Positions 40,101 to 50,146 of a DNA stretch of 64,000 bases are shown here, piece after piece (the stretch's first letter is position 1; each line of letters starts with the position of its first letter). The stretch is from Melastoma dodecandrum (taxonomy: Eukaryota > Streptophyta > Magnoliopsida > Myrtales > Melastomataceae). The stretch covers positions 1,364,001 through 1,428,000 of the forward strand of contig JARUPY010000083.1 of assembly GCA_029817715.1 (NCBI GenBank), read 5' to 3'. The notes beneath the pieces are model-generated. The model was not told the DNA's origin. It made no database searches and worked only from the letters and a program-made list of their open reading frames with translations. The position numbers were made by a program, and so were the translations under genes.

Positions 40101-40343
40101 TCACATTAACTATGGAAGCAAACACCAGCTGAAACGCAACCTCACAATCAACACACACACACACCCAAGAAAAAGAAAGATAGCAAAACAACATTCGTTA
40201 TGCAGCAAAAGCCACAAGTAACGAAGGCATGGGAAAGCTTAGTGAAGATGGCAAGCCTCATCGGTGTAAATGGCCCACAAATCACAGGGGTTATCAAAGA
40301 GCGGAAGGGAATTCAGAAAGGAAGGAGTACCGAACAAAGGCAT
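37119..40343 (-). CDS. NUMOD3-motif plant protein, 7 coding exons, 564 aa
   Basis: Exons on the minus strand: 40331-40343, 39288-39707, 39140-39192, 38548-38585, 38141-38471, 37750-38057 and 37119-37650, all GT-AG and in frame. The first coding exon is only 13 nt (MPLF plus one base) and was chosen because it gives MPLFEVAAAHPNFQNHLG in phase with exon 2. The NUMOD3 motif is at about residues 130-160 (KGNTPWNKGRKHSAET, then RIRERTRIAMQDPKVR). A second related stretch follows near residues 270-300 (APKSPEQRRKIAEAILAKWADP, EYRDRVRSGLAKFHG). NUMOD3 is a DNA-binding module of homing endonucleases; here there is no nuclease domain. The C-terminal half is lysine/arginine-rich and then helical (RLLIGEAERAALALEVV). 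Function unknown; a nucleic-acid-binding role, perhaps organellar, is inference. Probably the orthologue of the Arabidopsis AT1G53800-type protein. Confidence 0.85.
39795..39990. repeat. Direct repeat in the first intron of the NUMOD3 gene
   Basis: The phrases TTAAATTATAAAATGTATAA (from ~39809) and TTAAACTATATAATGTATAA (from ~39910) start two copies of a roughly 100-bp unit, each followed by CCA(G)GACTCACC-type and GCTTAAGCTTTTAG-type wording. The piece between them (GCCAAAGATGCCGGTCCGAT, CACTTGAAGGGGCG) resembles a repeat common in eudicot introns and retrotransposon edges. Confidence 0.5.
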
Positions 40344-42020
40344 GGATGGGAGCCGCTCATTCAGGCAAAGAGGGAAGACTTGGGGAAGAACGGCGCCACC
40401 ATCAAGAGGCGATGACACGGGAGAAACCGACCGGAGCTCTAAAAAGCGAGAGAAGAGCAAAGGAAAGGGAGGCGATAAGAGTGGCTCTCGAAATTTGACC
40501 CTTGGATTCACAAGGAGAAATCAGGACCGACCGTTAGTATCTATCTATTCTAATCGGAGGTTGGGCCCATGAATACTTGTTAATTGGGCCCAACCCAACC
40601 CAAACTTAAAAAACATCCTACGAGAGAATGTGCACTCATTCAAGTCCTGTCTTGTTCAACCACCACCGCTTATAATAATAATAATAACGTATGCTCATTT
40701 GCTTAAGTATTTTTTGTTTTGTGAGGTCGAGAACATTTCCTTGGGATTCGTATCAAGGTGGAAGAAGCCGTGGCATTTTCATTATCCCACTTTTCTTCCC
40801 TTTTTTGTGGTCCATTGGTACTTTGGGGATACAAAGTCAGGTCAATTATAAAAAAAGGTCTATCTCTCCCCGACCACCCCCACCCGAAAGCTTTTAACTA
40901 CGACTCAATTTGAATTTCATTATATTAAAAAAAAATCCCACATATTTGAAGGAAACTTGATATGTCAGGCTTCAATCTCTCTCTCTCTCTCTCTCTTAGT
41001 TTAACCTAATTTTAGGGAACAACCGGAAAAAAGCAGAGTGTTTGCTTTGCAGGCAAGCACTTTCACCGAAGTTTCCCTCCCGCTAAAAAGGAGGGGGTGG
41101 GTAAGAAAATATATTAATATATATTTTCATAAGAAAACATTCAAAGGCGTTGTTGGTATCATCCTAAATATATTAATGGACAAGATTCTTACAAAAAAAA
41201 AAAGAAGAAGAAACTAATATATAACTTTCTCTTGTAAAAGCAATAGATGACGACGACAGTGTCGGCCAGAAGAATATGAACGCCGAGAATTAATCAGGGG
41301 ATTATATTTGTTTGTCCTCGATAATGGACATCCCCCCCCCGGGGGGGCTAAAACACCTCGTCAAAACCAAACCAAACCAAACCAACCCCAAAACCATCAC
41401 GTTTGGACCAAGTATCATCCCATCCACCACCTCCTTTTTCAACGTAACTTCAATTTATTCCATTCCCTATTGCTTCCCACTTACTCACCCCCCCCCCCCC
41501 CCCCCAACACACACACACACAATATTTTAACCCTAACCCTAACAACAACAACCCCGTTGAAGTATTCAACTTTCACATTTTACCTAAGATTTGGTTTGTA
41601 CCTTTGATCTAAATAATTTCGGTTCACATTATCCCTCCACGTTGTTGGAGTTTCCTTCTTGTTCTTATTACACAGTTTCCTCCGGCCAATTGATTCTCTT
41701 CCTGCTCAAATGCAATGAAAAATAAAAACGAATTTAATCATGTCCATTCACATGCCGGCACCCCCCCCCCCCCCCCCCCCCCCCGGGTCCCTACTAAAAC
41801 AATTAATAACTAAAAAGCCAACTCGACTTAAAATGCTATGTTCAGCAGGCTTCCTGGATTTTCATTTGTTTCCCCCTCTCCCTAACTTTGACGCCAATCG
41901 TGCCATTATTATAGTGACATACTTTTGACAGCCACTACTCCTGACACACCCACCAAATAAGCGTATGAGATGTGTCATCTCTCTCCCCCCACCCCACCCC
42001 TCCCTCTCTCTCTCTATTTG
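40344..42020. other. Intergenic: divergent promoters of NUMOD3 and RING genes
   Basis: No gene seen. It contains a CT dinucleotide run (about 40977-40996), a C9G7 palindromic homopolymer (about 41332-41348), a C18 run (about 41489-41506) followed by ACACAC, two CCCTAA units (41530-41541), and a C23-24 run (about 41761-41784). Confidence 0.5.
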
Positions 42021-42030
42021 TATATATATA
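42021..42030 (+). promoter_or_regulatory. TATA box of the RING-H2 gene
   Basis: TATATATATA lies 68-77 bp upstream of the ATG at 42098, preceded by a CT-rich run (41998-42015) and followed by CACGCC, a good plant core promoter. Confidence 0.55.
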
Positions 42031-42097
42031 CACGCCATACAAAGATTTCAACTCCCTCTTCTTACAAGACTCCTCCTTCCCTCCCTCCCTGTAAGAC

Positions 42098-42586
42098 ATG
42101 TCTGAAAGGTTCTTGTTTCTCAACCATAACACCATCCCCTCCCATCTCCTCCCCCGTTACCTCAGCTTCTCCAAGAATGACCTCATCCCTTTCATTCTTT
42201 CCTTAGTGGCAGCATCCTTAACGTTGTTCCTTCATCTCCCCGTCCCGAAACACCAATGTCGACGGAGGAAAGAGGCCGAGATCAAGGAAGGAGCCGCCTG
42301 CTGCCCCGACACAAGGTGCACGGTGTGTCTCGACGACATGTTCTGCGACGACGGGGAGAACCGGGCGTCGGCTGTGCCCGGCTGCAACCACCGCTTCCAC
42401 AAGGAGTGCTTCGAGAAGTGGTTGGAGTATAGCCCCACGTGCCCGGTTTGTAGGTTTCCGGTCAAGAGGGGTGGACGGGAGGGGTGGCTGCATTGCCTCT
42501 GGAGATACTTGTTGGCTTGCTTCTTGAGGTGGATGGATAAGCACTTCGACACGGAGCTTGTCATCGCCTTCTGCAACGACTCGTAA
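42098..42586 (+). CDS. Membrane-anchored RING-H2 finger protein (probable E3 ubiquitin ligase), 162 aa, intronless
   Basis: One transmembrane helix (about residues 29-48, LIPFILSLVAASLTLFL) is followed by a basic patch and a complete RING-H2 finger: C74, C77, C96, H98, H101, C104, C115, C118, spacing C-x2-C-x18-C-x-H-x2-H-x2-C-x10-C-x2-C, with the E2-contacting W at 108 and P at 116. A C-terminal tail has WLHCLWRYLLACFLRWMDKH. The single helix, small size and lack of introns resemble ATL-type E3 ligases, but the proline spaced before the third ligand and a GLD motif are not evident, so it is an ATL-like relative. RING-H2 proteins transfer ubiquitin from E2 to substrates, here at a membrane. 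A broken duplicate lies at 61195-61450. Confidence 0.9.
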   Translation: MSERFLFLNHNTIPSHLLPRYLSFSKNDLIPFILSLVAASLTLFLHLPVPKHQCRRRKEAEIKEGAACCPDTRCTVCLDDMFCDDGENRASAVPGCNHRFHKECFEKWLEYSPTCPVCRFPVKRGGREGWLHCLWRYLLACFLRWMDKHFDTELVIAFCNDS

Positions 42587-43189
42587 ATCACGAAGCCGAT
42601 AATGGCAGAGGACGAGGAATCTTCGAATTTTTGCCTTTTCTGGTTTTAGTCTCTTGAGTCGTAGCTGAAGTGAGATTACTTCTCGTTCAATTATTCTTAA
42701 ATGGTAAAGCTGTTGGAACGTTTTTGAAGGAGGAAACAAAAAGTGAGAATCGTTGTTAATACAAGTCCACCAAAAGCAACGGGGGACCAGCCGTCAGTCA
42801 GTCAGTCAGTCGTCCGAAACGGTTGACCGGTCCTCGCCACGCTCAATCACAACACCAGCAGCCGCGGCTCGTGCGGGCCTTGCTGTTGTTCCATGTGATG
42901 TGTGTCCCCACACAGAGTGATTTGAAATCACGAATGTAGCCATACAGTTTATGTCCAAACCATCTGAACTTTCAAAGGACACAAAGATGTACCCAATAAC
43001 GTCAAGTATATGATGACGAGGACGCTGATTAGGGGCCGTTTATTCTTTTGCTTAATCATTAGGTCATCTGACCAAAGAAATGTCCTTTGAGCCTTAATCA
43101 ATACAATGAAAGGAAGGTTGTTGGCTCGCCTCCTGTCCTGAAATTATTACCCCCACTAACTAATAATGTCTTGTAGGGAAAATACCCAT
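42587..43189. other. 3' flank of the RING gene (part of a duplicated segment)
   Basis: No gene. GTCA is repeated about four times at 42793-42810. The stretch to about 43115 has a diverged second copy downstream of the RING pseudogene (61450-62080), with shared phrases AAAAGCAACGG, GTTGACC, GTTCCATGTGA and CCTTAATCAA. Confidence 0.6.
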
Positions 43190-43198
43190 TTTATTTTA

Positions 43199-44116
43199 GA
43201 CAAAATATCGATATTTGGTTCTATCAATAGGCCAATTTTGGATTTTGGCATATCGTTTAAAAATTTTTGAATTTGACGTTATTTCGATTTTACTTTTCGA
43301 TTTGGCTTTATTGCTAACGGCCGTTACGATTTTAATTGTAAACATTTAGATTATCCGACGTATCTCTAACGTCCCTTTTTCTATTCTTACGTGGTATGAC
43401 GTGTCTCTAACGTAACATGTTTGTACTACGTGGACAATAATCAACGAAATAAACCAAGACAGGGGTTAGGATTTGGGTTTTTGTACGAGGTGATCTGGGA
43501 CAGAGGACTTGTTCCTCCTTTCCTAAGTTAGGGCTTGTTCCTCATTTCCTTGGTGAGGTTGAGGGAGACGATGGCGAAGCATGCCTCGATGCCGGAATGG
43601 AAGGTGGACTTGATGGAGTTGTTGGAGAGTTCGAGGGAGGAGAGGTTGCAAAGGGGGAGGGGGAAGGGCTCGGAGAGGTCAGCATTGGAGAGGTCGAGGG
43701 AGGTGACGCGGGGGACAGCAGAGGATGGGGAGCAGGAGACGTGGGCCCCAGCTGCAGGGGGTGGGGCGAGGAGGTTCCAGGAGGACAGCGGGGAGGAAGA
43801 GGGGTAGGAGAGGAGAGAGCAGGCTTTTAGAAGGGAGAGTCCGTCTTGGGTGAGGGAGTGAAGGCGTTGGGGAGACAGAGCAGCGCTGGGGGCTTCTAGA
43901 AGGGAGTCCGTCTTGTTGATAGTACACGTAGGAAAAAAAAATATTTTTAAAACACGTCAGATAATCTAAATGTTTACTGTCGAAATCATAACGTTCGTTA
44001 GCAATAAGGCCAAATCGAAAAGTAAAATAGAGATAAGGCCAAATTCAAAATTTTTTAAACGATATGCCAAAACCTAAAGTTGGCCTATTGATGAGGCCAA
44101 ATATCAATATTTTTCC
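43199..44116. mobile_element. 918-bp Pack-MULE with perfect 9-bp target duplication
   Basis: Termini are GACAAAATATCGATATTTGG and, from the right in reverse complement, GGAAAAATATTGATATTTGG. The TIRs run about 200 bp with shared landmarks (CAATAGGCCAA, TTTGGCATATCGTTTAAAAA, CTTTTCGATTTGGC, TTATTGCTAACG, TAAACATTTAGATTATC). Flanks carry identical 9-mers TTTATTTTA at 43190-43198 and 44117-44125. The terminal GACAAAATATC is shared with MULE-A, suggesting that family's transposase moved it. The interior is a captured gene fragment. Confidence 0.9.
43549..43880 (-). pseudogene. Captured fragment of a HAESA-like LRR receptor kinase gene
   Basis: On the minus strand: LTQDGLSLLKACSLL, then PLSSWN, then VTSLDLSNADLSEPFPLPLC, then LSSLELSNNSIKSTFHSGIE, ending SLNLT. 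This is the N-terminal cap and the first LRRs of HAESA/HSL1-type receptors (LNQDGL, LSSWN, DLSNADLSGPFP, NNSINST). The CN-x-GV-x-C part of the cap is corrupted. GC content is much higher than the flanking TIRs. No kinase part is present. The strong coding look suggests recent capture; expression is unknown. Confidence 0.75.
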
Positions 44117-44125
44117 TTTATTTTA

Positions 44126-44455
44126 TTTTGGAAAGTAAAGGTTATAAATACTCAAAAAAATAAAAACACAATAAGTGTTCTTACTTATTGAATTCAAAGT
44201 TATCAAATTCTACCATATGTAGATATCTTAATTAAAAGACTCATCTACCATAAGGTAGGTGTCCTAATAAGAGAAAAGCCCCGAAAAATGTGCTTACAAC
44301 AAGGAAAAGGCACAACTATGGGAGGCATATGGTGGTGTAGAGTTGGTTTGTTTGTTTGGTACGTATGACATTTGATTTTCTTAGAAGCAGGTTTTGGATT
44401 TCATATTTATTTTATGGAGAAAATTTTCATTATTTAGGAAAAATTGAAAGCTTTT
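44126..44455. other. AT-rich spacer between two Pack-MULEs
   Basis: No feature recognised; AT-rich with ATTTATTTTATGGAGAAAATT style sequence. Confidence 0.4.
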
Positions 44456-44518
44456 TTTGGCCAAATGATCAATTTTATCCTAAAGTTTGGCTGTTTTTTC
44501 CGATCTACCATAAACTTT

Positions 44519-44792
44519 TCAAAATCGATCAACGGCACAATCGAGCCGGTCCAATGACACCAGCGACTTGACGGCGACATCGGCAGTGGCCTTGCCGGGG
44601 ATAACTTTGTTGTTAACCATGAAGTTGAGGACCTTATGGACTTCTGCTAGCGAAACCTCACAGTCCCCGCTATCGGGCAATCTACATGCCTTGTTTAGGA
44701 GGATGTGGAAAGTGGAGTGGTCTGGAGCGAACGACTGGGAGGTCTTGACCATATGATTGAGGAAAGAAAACGAGTCCTGGAGCGTGGACAGG
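44519..44792 (-). pseudogene. PPR gene fragment, downstream half (separated by the retrotransposon)
   Basis: Minus-strand frame TLQDSFSFLNHMVKTSQ, then APDHSTFHILLNKACRLPDS, then VLNFMVNNKVIP and VKSLVSLDRLDCAVD, after which coding similarity ends at the MULE terminal repeat. The wording is like the first PPR units of an At2g17670-type protein. The upstream half is at 58151-58469; both halves join in frame across the ACAGG target duplication. Confidence 0.75.
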
Positions 44793-46079
44793 TGTTGACA
44801 CGATAGATTATTTTGGGCCTATTTCTGACAAAGCCCATAATAGGCGTGAAGCCCTTAGCAAAGTTAGACACACCAAGCCTGCATCTGTAGTCTACATAGA
44901 CTATTTGGCGGAGTAGTAACCCATCAGGGGAAGTCTACAAGCCTGCGCCTACATAGGACACACGTCAAAGGGAACGGTTTAATAGCCTTGAGATAAATGG
45001 AGCGTACAACCCACGTCTGAACCGATGCACGTCTTAAAAGACAATTAATTAAACCCGAAGTCAGAGGAGTCTACGACCCACGTCTACACGAGTGGAAGTC
45101 AGTTTGTTGGCTCCAAGATTCTTGGAGGTGGTTGAGTCTGGAAGATCTTCAGAAGGTCGTAACAGACTGGGTATAAAAGGGGGAGATCTCTCTCAGAGAA
45201 AATCTCGAACAAATCAGCCAACAGAAGCTTATCTTGCTCGTCACCCCTTAGTTGTTAGTTGTTAGGATTCCCCGACCTGGGCGAAACTCTTAAAGTTTCA
45301 TTGGTCTTCACTTCCACCATCAGAGTGAGCAACCATAGCTCTGGTAACAAATCCCCACCAGCACTCAAACGCCAAGACGAGCCACCGTAGTCCCGGTACG
45401 CATCTCCGCCTTCGACTCCAACGCCAGGACGAGCCACCGTAGTCCCGGTACGCATCTCCGCCTTCGACTCCAATGCCAGGACGAGCCACCGTAGTCCCGG
45501 TACCCATCCCCGCCTTCGACTCCAACGCTAGGACGAGTCACCGTAGTCCCGGTACGTATCTCCGCCTTCGACTCCAACACCAGGACGAGCCATCGTAGTC
45601 CCGATACACTTCTTTGCCTTCGACACCGCCACCAAGATGAGCCACCATAGCCTTGGTATCCACATTCGCCTCTACTTTCGACCACATTCCGTCCACCAAG
45701 CCCAGCAACCGAGTTGTGCCAGCCAAGGAGTGCAAGTCTACGGCACTCTGTCATCAAGTCTACGACGACGCTGCCCAGATTCTCGAGTCCGGAGTGCCCA
45801 GCGTCAAGTCCGCGACATCCTTCACCGCCCAGACCTGTCGGATTATAGTTTCCAGCGTCAAGTCTACGACTCCGCTCCGAGTCTACGGAGCACAGTAGCC
45901 AGTCTACGACCTTACTACCGTCCTTATTTTTATTTTTATGGCTGTAAGCATTCTTTACTTGCTGTAAAACTGCTTACATTCGATCTATTTCATTCAATTA
46001 CTTACTGGCGACCACATCTACAATCCTTGTGAGTCTTATTGCCAAATATTTCCGACGTGTTCCTTTTTCGACGCGAACA
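44793..46079 (+). repeat. 5' LTR (1287 bp) with promoter and 52-bp tandem repeats
   Basis: Contains a TATA box (GTATAAAAGG at 45171-45180) and five tandem 52-bp units starting at 45387, 45439, 45491, 45543 and 45595. The unit includes GTAGTCCCGGTACGCATCTC and CAGGACGAGCCACC. Frequent GTCTAC words run through LTR and coding regions. After the LTR comes TGTTTTTGGCGACCACAGTG, the likely primer-binding region; I do not assign the tRNA. Confidence 0.9.
45387..45646 (+). repeat. Five 52-bp tandem units in the 5' LTR
   Basis: Start-to-start distances are exactly 52 bp. They cause long artificial open frames on both strands. Confidence 0.85.
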
Positions 46080-46125
46080 TGTTTTTGGCGACCACAGTGG
46101 GAGACGTAAAACTTAAAGATTTTAG

Positions 46126-48723
46126 ATGGCAAAAAGTACCAGGAGCGGAGCTAATCGTGACCCTCCCCCTCCATTAGATGGAGATGGTCAGACCATACCT
46201 GGAGACCTAAACGTCGAGAATGCGGCTCTAGGAAGCCAAGAAACTGCGAATCAAACTAATTCCGGGGTACATACTCCTTCTGAGTTCATATCCAGGCATG
46301 AATTCCATAAAGAATTCAATGATATGAGGAGCCTAATGGACAGACATATCACTGGATTACGAGTAGATAGGGAGAATTCCTTCATGGGAGATGCCCGGCG
46401 CGTAGATAGGCGCAATGTATCGTTCCAGGGAGATGAACCTTGGGACGGCGCCAACGCACGCACTACAGAGGTCAGCAATAGGGACAGGATGTCCCCATCA
46501 AGGCCTACTACCTCTCGGTCTCCCACATCTTGGAGGGCAAATGATGTATATGCAGTGAACCCTGTAGACGACGAGATAGAAGCTCAAGGTGAAACAAACA
46601 GGTATGCAAGTGCCATACCCTCTCGCCAGCTTGGTAAAGCACCTGTAGAGGAGATACCTCCAGGGGAAGCTCCCGTTATGGGAAGTCTACCACGGGCAGA
46701 GAGCTTCTACACTAACGTCTCGGTAAACCCACTGCCACCTCGAGCTACAGCAAGGGTGTCTTATCCTCCAGAAAAAGTGAGTCAGGAATATGTTCGGGAA
46801 CAGTTCGATCCTGTACCACCACTACCACAGAATCTGAGGGAGACGATTGCTCAGGTCTTAGAGCAGATGGTACCTGGGGCTGTCAGGCAAGACGACCCTG
46901 GTCTATACAGGAGTCCGTACCCTACCTACATCGACAGGGATTATCCCCTGCCTAGGGGGTACAGGGTACCTGATTTTACCCGTTTTTCGGGGGAAGATGA
47001 GATGACACCCATGGAGCATATAGCCCGGTTCACTCATCAGGCAGGGGATGCTGCAGCCAATGATTTTTGGAAGCTAAAGTTATTCACGAACTCTCTTACG
47101 GGAGATGCCTTCACATGGTATGTCAGTCTACCTCCTGGATCAGTAACATCATGGGCGAAAATGCAGTCTTCCTTTATGAAAGCATTTGCTCGTTTAGACA
47201 CACCCATGTCAATCTTTGAGGTGATGCGGCTTAAACAGACCACTGGAGAACACCCAGGACAGTTCCTCATGCGTCTACGAAAGGCGCGTCTTCGCTGTAG
47301 ACCTGCAATTCCTGAAAGGGATCAGTTGATGATTGCATTAAACGCGTTGTCTATGCTTTTCAAGAAGAAGCTACAGGGAGAAAGGTTTAATGACCTGTAT
47401 GACCTGTCTAGGAGAGCGACTGAGTACCATCAGTTACTGATGGAAGAAGCCCAGTGTAAGCACGCTTATCAGTTGGAAACCCTTGAGGTAGACATGGTTG
47501 AATTCGTGAAAGGCGAAGCAACGGTTTGTGAGCCTCTAGCAAGAAAAAAATCAAAACCCAAAGCGTCCCCGAAATCTGGTGAAGAAAGAAAATATTCTTT
47601 CGACGTAGATAAGGCAGATGCGATCTTTGATTGGCTCATCCAACGGATTAAGCTTAAACCAGGCCATAGAGCCCCCAAGACAGAAAGAGAAAAGACTAGA
47701 AATTACTGCAAATGGCATGGGTCGTTAACACACACGACCAGAGATTGTCTATCATTCAGAAATATAATTCAAGACCTTATAGAGTCAAAGGAATTGTGCT
47801 TTCCCGAAGTAGACAAAGTCACTATGGTCGACGACAGACCTTTTGACGACGAAATAGCCATTCATATGTTCGATGTTGCTGATATAGACATCAATTTTAT
47901 CGAAACTAATACAGACTTTTTCCTGCAGGATATAATGGTTCCCGGGGAGACTTTGGTAGCGAATGCCCTCTTCTGTCGCCTTGCTGATAAGGGTATAGTC
48001 ACCTGTTCGGTCAAGGAAGTGGCGCCCAGCCTTTGTTGGCACATGGATGACACGCACACCACTGATAGATGCACTACGTTCAGGAAGTATTTGCAGAACA
48101 ACCAGGGGGATTCCTATGACCTGACCCCACTGGAGGAAGTAGCAATGGGAATAGTTTCCCCAAGTTCGCGAAGCGCCTCCAACAATTCACAAAGGGGATT
48201 CAAGAGCCCCCCAAGCGCAGAGCGTAGGCCAACTACCCGAGGAGGAAAAGGTGGCCCTCATGGTCGAGGTAGAGCACCCGAACAGCAGCCCCACGCGTTC
48301 GAGCGTCTCAAACGACATCTGGAGTTTAATGATTCATCCTCTCAACAAGGGGTAAAGCCGGGGCAGGAGAGACATGGCCACTCTGGTGAATCTCGCTCTG
48401 GAAACGTACAGGAGAACAATCTTAATAGAACCCAGCGGTCTGAAAAAGGGAACAAGCCGAGACACGGAACGCCTAACGTAGACATCCAGGCGCTCCGGAC
48501 AGGACCACCGATAGCTCAGTTCCTTGATGAGAGGATGCTCTGCCAGAAATACAAGCTTATAGCTCAAAACAGGATCTTGATCACTCAGCTCGGCACCTCT
48601 TGTTGTGTCAACTACTTCCTCAAGCTTGTAGACTTGTCCTCAAATGGGGATATCGTGGTCAAACCCGCGCGCTCTACAGCTACTGGTATTTGTGAAACTA
48701 ACAACGCTTCTTCGGAACTGTAA
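46126..48723 (+). CDS. Retrotransposon Gag polyprotein, 865 aa
   Basis: An intact frame from ATG 47 bp after the LTR to TAA. The capsid-like Retrotrans_gag domain is at about residues 285-460 (FSGEDEMTPMEHIARF, LTGDAFTWYVSLPPGSVTSW, FKKKLQGERFNDLYDLSRRA). Two zinc-knuckle-like motifs of C-x2-H-x4-H-x4-C type follow (YCKWHGSLTHTTRDC near 530; SLCWHMDDTHTTDRC near 650), a variant seen in plant Tat elements in place of CCHC. The C-terminus is low-complexity and basic. Gag assembles cytoplasmic particles. It is the only intact frame in the element, so it could still be expressed and packaged in trans. Confidence 0.85.
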   Translation: MAKSTRSGANRDPPPPLDGDGQTIPGDLNVENAALGSQETANQTNSGVHTPSEFISRHEFHKEFNDMRSLMDRHITGLRVDRENSFMGDARRVDRRNVSFQGDEPWDGANARTTEVSNRDRMSPSRPTTSRSPTSWRANDVYAVNPVDDEIEAQGETNRYASAIPSRQLGKAPVEEIPPGEAPVMGSLPRAESFYTNVSVNPLPPRATARVSYPPEKVSQEYVREQFDPVPPLPQNLRETIAQVLEQMVPGAVRQDDPGLYRSPYPTYIDRDYPLPRGYRVPDFTRFSGEDEMTPMEHIARFTHQAGDAAANDFWKLKLFTNSLTGDAFTWYVSLPPGSVTSWAKMQSSFMKAFARLDTPMSIFEVMRLKQTTGEHPGQFLMRLRKARLRCRPAIPERDQLMIALNALSMLFKKKLQGERFNDLYDLSRRATEYHQLLMEEAQCKHAYQLETLEVDMVEFVKGEATVCEPLARKKSKPKASPKSGEERKYSFDVDKADAIFDWLIQRIKLKPGHRAPKTEREKTRNYCKWHGSLTHTTRDCLSFRNIIQDLIESKELCFPEVDKVTMVDDRPFDDEIAIHMFDVADIDINFIETNTDFFLQDIMVPGETLVANALFCRLADKGIVTCSVKEVAPSLCWHMDDTHTTDRCTTFRKYLQNNQGDSYDLTPLEEVAMGIVSPSSRSASNNSQRGFKSPPSAERRPTTRGGKGGPHGRGRAPEQQPHAFERLKRHLEFNDSSSQQGVKPGQERHGHSGESRSGNVQENNLNRTQRSEKGNKPRHGTPNVDIQALRTGPPIAQFLDERMLCQKYKLIAQNRILITQLGTSCCVNYFLKLVDLSSNGDIVVKPARSTATGICETNNASSEL

Positions 48724-48858
48724 CAGGTACCAACGCAGACGGTAGTAGGATACGATCCGATCGTTGGAGACTTTTTTGAGGTATGTCAAACTCTCCCTGG
48801 TTCTAAGAGATCAAGGGTAATTAAAGCGGTTAACCCTTCAAAATATTAGCAGAAGGCA

Positions 48859-50010
48859 GTGGGCAAAACTACTTTGCCACCAAGGGCTCGCAAGAGAAGG
48901 GACAGACGTCTAAGTCACGTTGCTAATAGGCCTAGGCCTACCCTCTCGGGAGCCGCTCTACCGGCTAGGGTGCCTACAAACGCCGAAACAGAGCACATTG
49001 AGTCTACAGACCATTCAGAAGAGTCTGGCTCAAGCTTCGACTATACCCCGCTTCGGAGTGAAATCCCAAGTGATGTCGACAGGGAAATGAGGCCGATCGT
49101 GAGCTGCAACGCTCTTACCCTGCCTGTAGACTTCGCTAGTAAGCGAAATGGGGAGACCCTACGAGGTAAAGTGCCTCTTCCTTGTTCTCTTGTGTACCCA
49201 ACAGGTTTCCCACTGAATTGGTTGGAGAAACCATCTGATAGCATTAAACAACACATGCATTCTTTATACATAACCGCTACCTTTGATGGTACAGTGGTGA
49301 GTCGAGTCCTTGTAGACAATGGAGCTACTATAAACGTGCTTCCTTTGTCCAGGTTTAAAATGCTTGGGTATAAGCCTCACGACTTGGTTAAAACCAATGT
49401 CGCCGTGAGTGGTTTTAATGGTAGGAAGTCTCAATGCTTAGGAGTTTTCTCTGTGCACCTTAAAGTCAGTCGCCAGGAAAGAGAAACCGCTTTGTTTGTG
49501 ATAGACATAGTCCCTACTTTTAATGCTTTGTTGGGCCGCGACTGGCTCCATAAAGCGGCAGCTATCCCTTCCACTTTACATAGAGAGTTGATGTTATGGG
49601 TTGACTCTGAAATTGAAATTATCAAGGCTGATGAATACTCCTGTTGTGACAAAGGTATCTTGCATGCAGAGACGAGCAAGACTGTTAAGGACCTTACACT
49701 GGAACAGCGTTATAAGCTTGGCGACCCTACTGTCGGACCCCTTGGTCAACCATCTAGAAAGTTTGACTACATCGTAGACTATGGAACATCGCACCCTAAG
49801 CAAGAGATGGGGCCGATCTTTCCAACTGGATGGGGAGATGAGCTGTCTGCCAAGGACATAGAGGAAGTTCTGCAAGAGGTTAATTCGGGTGAAAACCTCA
49901 TAAGAACCGATGGAGCAAAGAAAGACGAAGTTGGAAAGGACCAGCAAAATGCTGTTGCAGAGTTGGAGCCTGATAGACTCCTAAAGGAAGGAACCTATGG
50001 ACCTGAATGA
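48859..50010 (+). pseudogene. Retrotransposon aspartic protease region
   Basis: A 383-codon frame with the retropepsin-like core VLVDNGATINVLPLSRF (active-site Asp in DNGA) and ALLGRDWL downstream. It is separated from gag by a stop at 48721 and from RT by a TGA at 50008. The same boundary (...YGP-E/K-stop) is present in the deleted sister copy at about 30566, so that stop is ancestral to both copies rather than a private lesion. Confidence 0.75.
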
Positions 50011-50146
50011 AGAAGGGAACGAAGCAGTTGCCGACGTCCTTCGACGGCTTCAAGTCTAGCAAGGAAATCATTGTTGTAGACAACCTATCTCTTGGCATTC
50101 AATAAACTCATAAGCGCTTAGAGCACCTAACGCTTGTAATAAACTC

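Noticed and set aside
40239..40511. 90-codon minus frame as a longer first exon of the NUMOD3 gene
   Set aside because: Only the ATG at 40343 with the GT donor at 40330 gives a junction in phase with exon 2; the longer frame has no suitable donor.
41530..41541. Telomere-like CCCTAA units
   Set aside because: Only two units, and the typical plant repeat is CCCTAAA; a simple-sequence context explains it.
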